Assembly (NCBI RefSeq): GCF_000485595.1 | Contig: NW_014577077.1 | Span: 94,471-158,470, forward strand | Length of the DNA: 64,000 nt | Source of the DNA: Priapulus caudatus | Taxonomy: Eukaryota > Priapulida > Priapulimorpha > Priapulimorphida > Priapulidae | Direction of reading: 5' to 3' | Shown: one piece after another, positions 25,728 to 37,700 of the stretch | Numbering within the stretch: the stretch's first letter is position 1 | Layout of the letters: every line of letters starts with the position of its first letter | The notes under the pieces: model-generated | The model's input: only the letters and a program-made list of their open reading frames with translations | Told to the model about the DNA's origin: nothing | Databases searched by the model: none | Made by a program: the position numbers and the translations under genes

Positions 25728-28700
25728 CAGTATCATTTTACTTTATGTAAGGTTGAGTTACGTAAAAATATGAATTGGGACAAGGCTTTCATAAAGAACG
25801 CTTGGATTGCGGTTCAAGTAAGGACTCCGTTTGCAAGCAAATTTCCCTACTAAACCAGGTACACCTACACATGCTAGTTAGCACACATCGTGCGCAAAAC
25901 CGTGAAATTGTGTGACTCTGACAAAAAACCGTCGGAGTAACGCGCCGAACCATAACAAATTCCTACTAGTGCCTTCACGAACGTATAAAATAGGGTTAAG
26001 CAACGAATTACATCCATTTCAAAAGAAGACAGAGAAGATAGAGTGGAAATCAAGAGCAGGCATAGAACCACATGAAGACCTTTTCACCTCAAACTAATTA
26101 CTGCCACACAATTACGCGACATTTTCAAGTAATAAATGAGCGGCTGGCTACACGTGCATGGCGACCGAAATGGCAGGCGGGTTTGCGGCACCTAATGTTT
26201 TAACAGTGTAGAGATACGTTAAATGTAGTAACACCTTACCAAGGTCACATTTGCCAGATCACAATGCCTAAAATTTGGAAGGTATTGCGCAAATAACCAA
26301 GAATGGTGAAAAGGTCTACAGACCAGCGATCTACACAAGGAGATGGAATGGTAAAAAACTTCAGGTGACAAAATTACGCAATATGATATCACGACAGCAG
26401 AACAACAGCATTCACAATTCATAACCCACCAATGAGCTATTTCAATAATAGCCACCTGTTGTAAATTTGTTTAGTATCCCTATATCATAATGCATTTCTT
26501 CTTTCAATGGAGATCTTCATAACAAAATGCTTGTGCAACGTGGCGTATGAATTGACAGCCAGCAGGTGAAAAACAAATTCGACAGATATTTGAACTCTCA
26601 ACCCCTCGTCATAAGAATGTCAGGTGCCACAAGGAGGTTATAGTCACTAATGACCAAAAACTATGATGAAACTACACAGGAATCTGAAGGATCTGCGTGT
26701 TGTTACCTTTATTGAGTGGGACAGGCTTTGGTGCAATGTCTGAAAGTAACAGAAAGACGCAGTGAAGCAAATGCATGTACCTATACTAGCCTAATTACGC
26801 ACGAACAGACAGGGTACAGAACCGTGATAATGTTGTGTGATCCACATCCCTGGGTTCATTCCTGTTTACAGTGATCATGCATTCATGGTAGACATGCAAC
26901 ACGTTTGTATTATTGGTTGAAACTGAATTTTTACACGCGACTCACTTTAAATTGGCAGTACTCTCATACAGTAACGATTTGACCGAGTATTAATGCACAC
27001 ATCCCTTTAACATCGCAAACAGACAGGAGCTGGACATATTAAAGTCAAGTAATTTTACAAAAAAATCCCCAAATAACCTCGGAGGTGTAAATAAGGTAGA
27101 AACGACTGAAACTGAAGCCAAAGTAATGACAAAAATAGAAAACGACTCCACGACTTCCTCATCCTGCCTCCAGAAAAAAAGAGCAACCCTCGAACGAACA
27201 AATTGAAACCAAGCAGAGCAGCTTACAAAGCGACGGCCTTCTACCACACCAGAAAATGAATCATTCAAATAAAAATATCTCAAACTGTACGATACCATAT
27301 AACCGTACTTCACTTATAATATTTATACGCACGAATCATCACATTCTATATATATGCCATGCTCATGTTGAAAATTGTTATTACTTTCCCAAATCCAATA
27401 CATACGCTCAACAAACCCTCAGTTTATCAAAGAGCTATCAGTTTCTAAGCATAGTAGTAAAAATGGAAATAGAAACCAAACAATGCAGAAATACACGCAT
27501 TCATTTGCTGAAAGCAATGATGAATTAAACCTGAATTGACATGCAAACAGCTTTATTGCACGGGCCTATAGTGCTTTCTCTTACATACGCGAAAACGCCT
27601 TTTACATCTTCAGTATCATTGTGTATTCAACGTGTATAACTGCCTCAGAAATACTGAACCTATTTATCATAGACTTATGCCAACACGTATAAACTCTAGA
27701 AAATGCGCATAGCACATGTTCTATTAATGCACGTATTTCATCCAATACTGGGTTGTTTCGACCGAAAACTAAAAAAAATCAAGCTCTACATACAACATAA
27801 TCCTTGAAATGCTGTAACGTAAAAGATACTTGTAAAATATCTGAGTCACTGAAGCACAAATTGAGCACAATCATTGACTATTTCAATGTTAAATTATAAC
27901 AATAAGCCGAAAATAAATAATAAATTAAGCAAACTAAAAAAAAAGAAGATTCTACAGAAAAATCACCACAAGTCAAGATTGCATTAAAAATTCAAGAAGC
28001 TACTAATGCAGTGCGTGTTAGCTAGCGGTTAGTCACCTGTGGTTTGCTGAGCAGTGTTAACATCAAGTTTGGCACCAGGGGGCAGAGATTTAGATTTCTC
28101 TTTAACAATCTCCATTGAATATACTGCAACAGAAGCAATGCTAGTTAGTGGGCATGCAACCCTACTAAAACAGACTACTAAAAAGCAGTGTTAGTGAAAA
28201 TAAATCAAGAGTGCGGCATATCTGTATGAGTTTCTCCACATCATCTCGCCAGACAAAACACATACTACAATGTAAATCAAGCAGACGAGACAATGTAATG
28301 TCTATTCGTGTGCAGTGAATCCCAATGTGGATTCAATACACTCGAGCAGCTGTGTTTCATATATCTGTAGTAATTATTTGGGGTTTCTTCGAGAGCACAA
28401 ACAACTACTTTTTTTAAAAGGTAATCACATTTCATTACTTGTTAATCTACTAGTGGCTAACAATAATTTCAGCAATTAGAAAGCGCCATATAACACCGAC
28501 GTGTAGCAATCAGCAAACAGTAGACAGCCCGGAGGGACGGATGGACGGACAGACAGACAGATAGCCAGACATGACAGACCGAAGGCCAGATATGTAAGAT
28601 CTATTTTGCAGGAAGAGGCATGACAACACTAGACCTACTTCAACGGAAACATGAATGCATATCACACTTGAAAGGCCAGTCTGACAAAAGAAAATATTCT

Positions 28701-31700
28701 CGCCTTCGAAGATTACTCCGAATTCCTATCCGTATAACGGTGGGCTTTTTGCACATTGTATTGCAATCCCACTCCACAAATTCCACCGAACATTTCCATT
28801 TTACACACCAATGTACGTATTACCTCGCACACAGTAACACATCAGGACTCATCCGAGTGGAAAATTGTCCCCGAGAACAGCGGCTATTTCTGTAGGATTA
28901 AGTATTAGCATGAACCAAGTTCCTCAGTGCTTAGTCTACTCAAGATGATTATTTGTCAGCTCTGCTTGTGTGTGATAGCATTACAGGGAACATACAAACA
29001 GAATATTAGCATTTCACTACAATGACTGAGGTAGAGAAGCCATGTGTAAAAAAATTTAGAACAAATTGAAAGCTTACATTATAAGAATGTGTGTACGTTT
29101 TCCTGTTTGTGCGTGCGTGCGTACGTGTGTGCGTGTATGGCAAATGACAACTTGAATAACGTCTTATAATATATCAGTAAAGCACGTGTCTGTATAGCTC
29201 TTTGTTGATGCTATTAATTAACAGCCGATTAAAAGCGAATACGTATTAATGAGGTAATCATATATCTTAATGGTATTTGCTTGTGAATTATATGTTATGC
29301 AAATGATTGGCTGTAGTAGCTTGTACGATCCTATCGCCACTATAGGAAAACGGGCACTTCACAATACATAATCACGCTTCTACTAAACTGGAAGGAATTC
29401 TCAATAATGTACCAATTAGGAAGGTAAATGTTTTAGTCGCAATCGCAAGCTTCAAAAAATATTAACGTGTTAATTGGGTCATAAAGCAGCAGTTTTTAAT
29501 TGCCATTAGCAGATTATTAATGTGAGTAGCAGGGTCCACTCCATTTCGGCAGGCACGTGCTAATATATAAGCCGAACTTACAGCTCGAGACAGACTGAGA
29601 CCTGTAATCAGAGGTGAGGAGACCAGGAAGACTCTGCACGCTGGAACTGCGGGAATAGCCACCAGGGGGCCATGGTGGCACCTGCAGTGGCTCCAGACTT
29701 AAGTTAATTTCCACACCTTCTGAGCCGGGAGCCTCTAGTGGGCTCAGCGAGCCCTTGGTAAGTGCCGTGTGCACAAGGCCAGTAAGGTCAGCTAGTTTCT
29801 TCTCCATGCTTTCAACCCTGAACCTGCAAAAATTCAGATCACAATTACACTCACTTGCATATCAAACCAATTTTCGAAGATCAACTTGAACTTTCGTGCT
29901 TACTACTTTTGTGTTTGCTATGAATGCACTCTTGAAATCATGCACATAAAAGTCATAGAAATTATATACCAAAACCGGTGATAGGGTCAATATATCATTA
30001 AAAAGATGTTAAACAGCTTTACGTTCTATAGAAGTAGTAATTAAGCTTGCGATGTATTCCTGTATGGCACAGTTGTGACCCAGTGATGTCAATTAGTGAT
30101 TTAGCGGAAGGAATTTTCAGGCATTAAAATGCAAATTACATTCTACCAAACAGAATTTATTAGCTTATAACAGCATGTAAGCTTAGGGCAATTAGCTGTA
30201 GCAAGTGGCTGTATTCTTGCCATCTCATAGAAAACTGAAATCTAATAAAATGCACAAAACTCTCTTTATACCTTGCTTCTTCATCAACTATTCTTGGGGT
30301 GACACTGCCAGAGCGTGACCCAGAGCGCTGGGGAGATATGTAACCCTGTGGGGCTGGGGGACGTTGCAACCCATGCGACTCAAACCAAACTGCCGTAGTC
30401 TGAGAAGGAGCCGTGCCTCGTGGTAGTGAAGCAGCAGTTGGGTACTGCTGCGTGACTGTAACAGAGATAACAGCAACTACAACCACATTTCAGAAAAAGA
30501 AATGCCATTTTGTCAAAATATGAAGTAAATGGTTTAGCACGTCGGGAGACATATCAAGATACACGTTTCTTACATGATGGACCACATCCTTTTGGTTTGG
30601 CAGCATCACCGAGCACAGCAGCATAACAGTGCGTAGAGAGATGTTAACTAGATGAGGCATCGTTACTTATTGATGTCTGGTTAGCACAGAGTTACTAGTT
30701 GTAGTTACCTGGCTGTGGCTGAGTAGTGACTGGAGGAGGCAGGATTCCTTGTGGAGTGGTACGAGGCATTTGTTGTGCTCTCGCTGGTTTAGGAGGTGCT
30801 GGTGCTTGTGCCCCTCGGGGCTGAAGCTGACCATAAAAACCTAAAAAATTATAACAACCTTATTGATATATCACACACTAACTCTGAAATTGCGCTATGC
30901 AATAAAAATGCATTCCCTTACACAGATAAGGTCAAGCAAAATCTGGCAACAACAACCTAGAATCACCAGATCACCAAGGTATATGACTTACTGTTATCAG
31001 CTATACGCAAGGGCGTAGCCAGGAATTTGGATTGGGGGGGGGGTCCTCGAGCGAGTAACAAGGGGGGTCTGGTCATCTGGAATTTTTTTTTTAGTTAAAT
31101 GTAAAAATAGTGCTTTAAAATCAATTTATATGCTGTTTTGTTGACAATAATATTTCTTCTGCAGCTCTACAACGACACCTATTCGATAACGACAACTACA
31201 CGCTTTTAAGAGAAAAAACTTTAAGAGAAAAGGGAATTTTTTTTTTTTGGATTTTGATTTTGATTGGGGGGTCCTAGGGCCCCCAGGACACCCCCCCCCT
31301 GGCTACGCGCTTGGCTATACGCACTGAGTTCACGTGACAACGTGCGAGTTCACGATTACCTGAAGATTGGCTAACAGATGTTGGAGGCTGTGGAACTGGT
31401 GCTCGCACAGTATAAGGTTGCGATCGAGCAACTGACGTCTTGTGCACATGCTGTGACTGGTAATTACTGTCAAACTCTGGCTCAGAGAAGTAGTTCAGGT
31501 CATCGGGCGGTTGCAAAGGTTCCTCAATGTCTCCTGAGCCACGATCATGAATACGAAGCAGGCACCTGTCTTTGATATCACTACAACAGCAAATGTATTA
31601 CACCGAATGCAAATGTCACTTCAACGCTATCGTTTACCCTCTTTTTTAGAAATAAATTATTGAAAGCATCTCAGCCCTTTGATTAACGTTCTACAGTAGA

Positions 31701-34700
31701 CATTCCCTGATGTATACAGACGATTGCATTCATGCATATACACAATTCCAATTGTAACTGTATGGGTTTGCATCGCATCATCGGAATCTCTGATGGAGTG
31801 TGCTTCTAGTTGTGCCCAACTTATAATCAGATAAATCCAGATTATTGTCGTTTATAATATGCTCTTCTATCCATGTCATTATTTCAAAATACATCATTAA
31901 TGTGATATCACTGATAACAATTTGCATTGTTGTTACTTTCCCACATAATTACGGTACCCACAATTATTGGCCATACAATAGATGTTGATGTTCAATAGCA
32001 GGGAATTGTTCTTATTTTGGTTCTTGACGTTGGAAAAATCGGCCCTTCTCACTGTTCTCAGCCATGTTGATGACTGCTCAGGAAACCAAGCTTGAGGGCA
32101 TTTCGTGTAAAAATCCATAGCAAAGCTTGTCTTACACATTTGCAGATGACATGCTGTGAGTAGCTTGTTTTAGTCAGCTACTTACAGGTCTCAAGTATTT
32201 AAGTAGGGCCTACATATTATACAGGAATATTACAAAGGAGCTATTACGTAAAAAAATTGAAACTATCTACAGCCAGCTGAAGAATCTACAAGTTTATAGC
32301 AGCTATAAAGTATAGTATACTAAAGTATATAGATTTAAGAGATGCCTGAATGATGTGAGACTAGCCATATGTGTGCTAGCCATGTAGACTAGCCATGTGA
32401 GACTACCAGATGTGTGTGCCCTAAACGTTCAGGGTAAGAAGCAGCTTGACTGAAGCCACTACCATCAGCTCAAGTGGTCCGTGTAGATGTGTAAACATGC
32501 AGACGTATTAATATGCCATTATGTTGTATTATTCATACACATGTTGTTATCATCTAATCTGGCATGTAATTCAATCAAGATGAATCATTGAGTTGATATG
32601 CGATGTAATATCGATTTATGTCCTGCCAACCAGCAAAAGAATTGCGGACTGATCAGTATGTAAAATGCGCAGCAAGCTACTATAACCAATCCGCCAAGCT
32701 AATCGAGCTGGCGAATGGTAGAACGGTAGCAACGGTAAAGAATAATGTCAATTTTGTAATCACAACCATAACAAGGGGGCAACTTTCGTTTAAATGGTTT
32801 CACAACAGAAATGTAACTACATGTTAACTGCAGCTAGCCGGTATCAGCATGCCATAATCAGTAGTAACGAATACGTCAGACAAAGTAAGAAGATTTTAGA
32901 GCAGCAGTAGTAAGAGATAAGCCAATAGAGCTACAGGAATTCATGCGTTAATATCACAAAAATATAACAATTCGTTTAGCTTATAGAGTGTAATGTGTGA
33001 GTGACATAAATCAACATTCAGTAAACTGATGTTGCTTTACGGCACACGCGCCTATAGCAGATGTAATAATTCACTATAGAATAGGCTTTGAGGTTCTCCT
33101 TAACGAGGTTAGAGATAACTGTAGCTGAAGAGTTGTGAAAAAGATTTCACAGATTCCCACGTGTATTATAGCTATCCATTTATTCCAGTTAATTTACCTG
33201 AATAATAAGATCATTCTACATTAATATCTTAAAAGAATATCATATTAAAATTCTCGTGCATATACTGCAGCAATTGCTTCATTGATATGTGCATTATCAC
33301 ATCATAGGTATAGCAACCTAATGAAAGCACATACAATAAATGATAAACAGTTTGATAATAATGAGAAGAAACCGTGCACTATATATTACCGAAGTTTTCC
33401 TGAGTCCACACTACAAAGCAAAGAAAGGAAAACTTTTCAGACAAAATCCAAAAATCTTTGTCACTCCCACACAGAAATACAACAAGACAACATGTAATTT
33501 CTATGCAGCTAACCATCCGTATAATCCATGACAACCTTGTATTATGAAATAGAAACATGTGCCAATTTCACCTTGATAACTTGAGAATACCCTCAAAAAT
33601 TAAAACTGATGCAAAGCAACACATATTTGCATGAAATTTCGCAACAAACATATAATGTATATTTATGCGGATGACAGGTAAATATCGTACATTACTAACG
33701 ATATTGTTAGTTTATGTGAATATTGTCATCACTCGGCAAGTAAAAATAAACGGCCATTACTTGGTGAGTCGAAGCAAATTTCTCACTACAGCCGCCAACA
33801 AATACATGTGGATGACACTTGACTAGTAAATTGAGTAACCAAAAGATATCACTCATCAGCAAGGAAACACGTTAGTTACAGGGATGGGAACATATCACCC
33901 ACAGTGATAACATATACTAAAAAATAAATATTTTGTTCCCCTGACAAAACTGTGATTATAGGTCTGCCTGATTTCCCAACCATGCAGACTCTTCAATTGA
34001 CAGAGCTGTTCATTGTTTTCAAATCAGTGTCAATTCAGATGATTACCTAATGTCATCCAACTCATAGAAAACGTCTTTTGTGTTGAAGTCGTGGATGTAT
34101 ATGCAACGGTTGGGGTCCTCCAGATACTCCATCGTCAGTTTCTTTGGCCACGCACGCACAAATAGCGCTCGGACGGTGTCCACTGACGTGATCTCGTTGG
34201 GTAAAAGTGCCCGCTTTGTTTCATTTTTAAATTGCAAAAAGACAACACCTGCAATGGCAAAAAGACACTCTAGAGGTGTGGACCAACTTATTACCAACAA
34301 CTTGTGTAGAAATTAATTAAACCAAAGCACAGGTGTTGTTATTTTCACATCCACGTGCACATCTGCTAGCTAACTGCCACAGACAGCTTGACGGCTCTAG
34401 AGTGTAACTTGTATTCGCCCAAAACTGGAAAATAAATATTAAGTTCAAGTATGCGGCAATGCATTATAATAAAACACCAGCCTCGGACAAGTGACTCATA
34501 AGTTAATAAATCTCGCAATAAGTGATCAATTGCAACTTTTCCCAAAATCTAATTAATCAAAAATGTCCTGGATAGCCTTCAATAAAGTGCCTATCTAACG
34601 GCAGAATGGATATAATAAAGCCGACACGAGGACGATCAAAAATCCTGTGAAAATTGATTTTGAGTGGCAGAACATAAGTGTTCGCTGAAATACCCTTCAG

Positions 34701-37700
34701 AAAGAGTAATGTGCTCGTCTATAATAGCAGATAACACAATGTGCTGTCACAATGACTCCACCACCTCCTAATTATGTGTTCTCCATCGCATTCTCAAGAT
34801 ACAATCATATAATGTTCTTTCCCGATTAAACCCAGTCTGCCCCATTTGGGGGAGTTGTTACTATGGAAAATCTTACGACAGCTAGATACAAAATCTGCAC
34901 GGTAAACATACTTATGCAGCATAACATGATGAAGTTCCTTAATTATTTCAGAATACACTATTCATAGTTTAATCCTTTGTGTGAAAGCACGTCCATGTGT
35001 TCCTGTATGTGTACCGTTGTATCTAAATTAGTGCATGCGTGTGTGAGCGTGTACATGTGCGCGTACATGCGTGTGCGTGCGTGCGTGCGTGCACGCGTAC
35101 GTCTACAAATATGCGTTCGTGTGCGGACACGTGCTTCAGCAAGTAGCGTGTGCGCGTGTGTGCAAATGCGTTTGTATCCGTGTAAAACTATATGCAGCAC
35201 ACCTTTCTTCGTCACTTGCGGATGCACGACACGCTTGACAGTCAGCGATCTAAAGGCAGGGCTTCGTTTTAATGGCATCTCAGCCGTGAACGCCAAGTAT
35301 CGACGATGCTATTCACGAAAACTTTACGCCATCGCGTCACACTCGAATGTCTGGCTAGCACATACTATCTCCATGTACCGGCAGTCGTAAACACCGTCAC
35401 AATTACACCGCTTGTGATCCACCTACTACTGCACGATGTACACGCATGTCCCGACTATATCTGGTTTGCAGAAATCTGTCTGTGGCCGTTCCATACATAC
35501 TGTGAAGGGGCGTACAGCAAGGTTATCTCACACGTTCAGAAGGGTTGCAGAGCAAAAATGCGGCGAAAGATCAGTACATCGGGGTGGGAATGCACCCCCA
35601 GTGATATGGCGAGGTCGACCGAAGGCACGGTTGAATGAGAATGGAATTCTAACTGCTTCCCGGGAACATAAAACCAACAAGGCACAACATGTGGTCCAGA
35701 ATATTCCGCACCGATTGGCTTCCCGGTGCTGGCGACAGACTGGCTCTATCAGCAAGCACTATGACGCCCATCCCCGCGTGGGAAGGCACATAAATATCGC
35801 TGCCACGATACGCTTAAGGCATAAGGTTAGACAGAGGTGCATCTTGTTCACTGTACACTTAGATCGCCCGAAGTGGCAATGAGCGCACAAAAAGCGCAGC
35901 GAGATGGAGAAGTTGCGCAATACCAATGCCAAGCCGTCTAGCTACCCATGCAGAGATGCACGCATTCCACCGCCAAATCTAGGATATGCTTCATCCTAAT
36001 TATAGAGTACAACCCAATTACGAAGCAGTCACTATATTAAGCTGCATTCAAACTAGAAGTGGCTGTAAGAACCTCTTAGTGAAACCACTTAATCCTGCGT
36101 AATTTGCGCATCACAGAGTCATAGAAGTCAATAAACATTTACCGAGTGGTCTCTCCAGCGTCTTGGAAGGGCTACGGACAATAGGGAGAGAGGATCTGGC
36201 CTTGGCTCCCCGGCGGAAGCCAGTGGCGCTGGTCTCAGCCTCCGACATCATACCAGGATCATCGTCTCCAAGAGGACTCTTCTTCGTGGGAAGCGTTGTT
36301 GGTCGTTCCTGCATGTACAACCAGCAGATGAAAGTAATGTGAGGTGTGTCAATCAGACGCTAGGCTATGGCTATGGCGCTAGTTTAACTGCCATGCAGGC
36401 ATGACATGGGTATAACATGTGGCTAGTGGATGGCCTACAATTTCTCGCTACAATCTATCCATAGAGTGTCCAAAGTGTTACGCATTGGTGGAATACATTG
36501 GGATGGTTCGTATCACGTTAAGATGAAGTCAATTTTAATTTCAAGGGTAAAGTGGCAATAGCCGCAAACCACTATATAGCCCCTTATTACTGCACAGTCA
36601 TACACGAACACAAACCACGAATGTAAACATAAGGTCTTTAACATCTGTACTAGCGTGTGGTGCAGATTGTCGACGCGAAACAAAACTGCAACCCCAGTAC
36701 GTGGCGGAGTGCGTAAGAAAACATCGCAAGGCATGTTGTTTTTTACAGCCGACCCAGGTTCGCCAGGCATTCTTTTTTCGCAGCAGTGCCGAGTTAAATA
36801 TTTTAAGTAGGTCTGGAGGTTGATGCACACGTAAGCAGAAAGCAGAGTGCTGATACAGTATGAGGCGTAAAATGGGTGTATATTTTAACGCCAGAACGAA
36901 AAAAACATTTTTACTGCCACGCATGATTCCTGGGGATAGCCTTCTAGAAATTAACGTAAGCAGGAAAACTCTTTTTTAACCATGAAGTTTGGCTTGCCTA
37001 GATTTTATAGGGAGTTTATGCCTCATGGTTTTTGATCGTTTTACTCAACGAAATTGAGTGAGAACTAGAAATATATACTTAGAGGTGAGTGAAGACCCAA
37101 ATATTTACCGTAAACTGAGATTTGTGTACACTATCACGGCCTCACACAGTGATTGCTTTTTTTGAACAATTACTTGAATTAAGCAGTATAAGCATACAAA
37201 AAAACACAATTTCACTGCAAACTATATAATAGAAAAAGATAGGCCATCTACCTGTTTTTTAGATTTGCTACCCAGGCTAGTCGGACTGCTATCGGCAGAT
37301 TTTGAATCCATGAAGCTAGCATAATTGTATTTTCTTTGTAGATTCTCGAAGAATGCCTCTCTCTCCTCCTCTGCCTGTGGGTAAAGAAACACAGATTGCA
37401 TATATTATAGATTTTGTTAAGCAAAGAGTATAAATAACATAGGGCATAGCAAATCAATGAAATAAAGGACAAAAAACGGAAACACAGAATCTTGCAATAT
37501 AAGGATGAACCCACATGCTAGAGGTGTTTGATAACATGTAATGGCAAAACATAAACACCTATTGCGAGATCAACGGCTGTTTAAATGCTTTACAGACTGT
37601 GTGCAAATGAAAATGATTAGGTACTTTTAATGTATTTTTGATACAACTAAGGGTTTAACGACAGGGCCTATATTAGGTTTTCACCATAAATTCCAAATAA

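Noticed and set aside
26239-26455. Open minus-strand stretch of 217 bp with AG and GT edges
   Set aside because: Phase 0 in and phase 1 out does not fit the phase-1 neighbours. The Cys/hydrophobic product does not resemble the gene.
30550-30610. Possible exon on minus ending TCAT|GTAAGA, with AAKPKGCGPS reading
   Set aside because: Good donor, but no AG acceptor with a pyrimidine tract gives an open frame in the needed phase.
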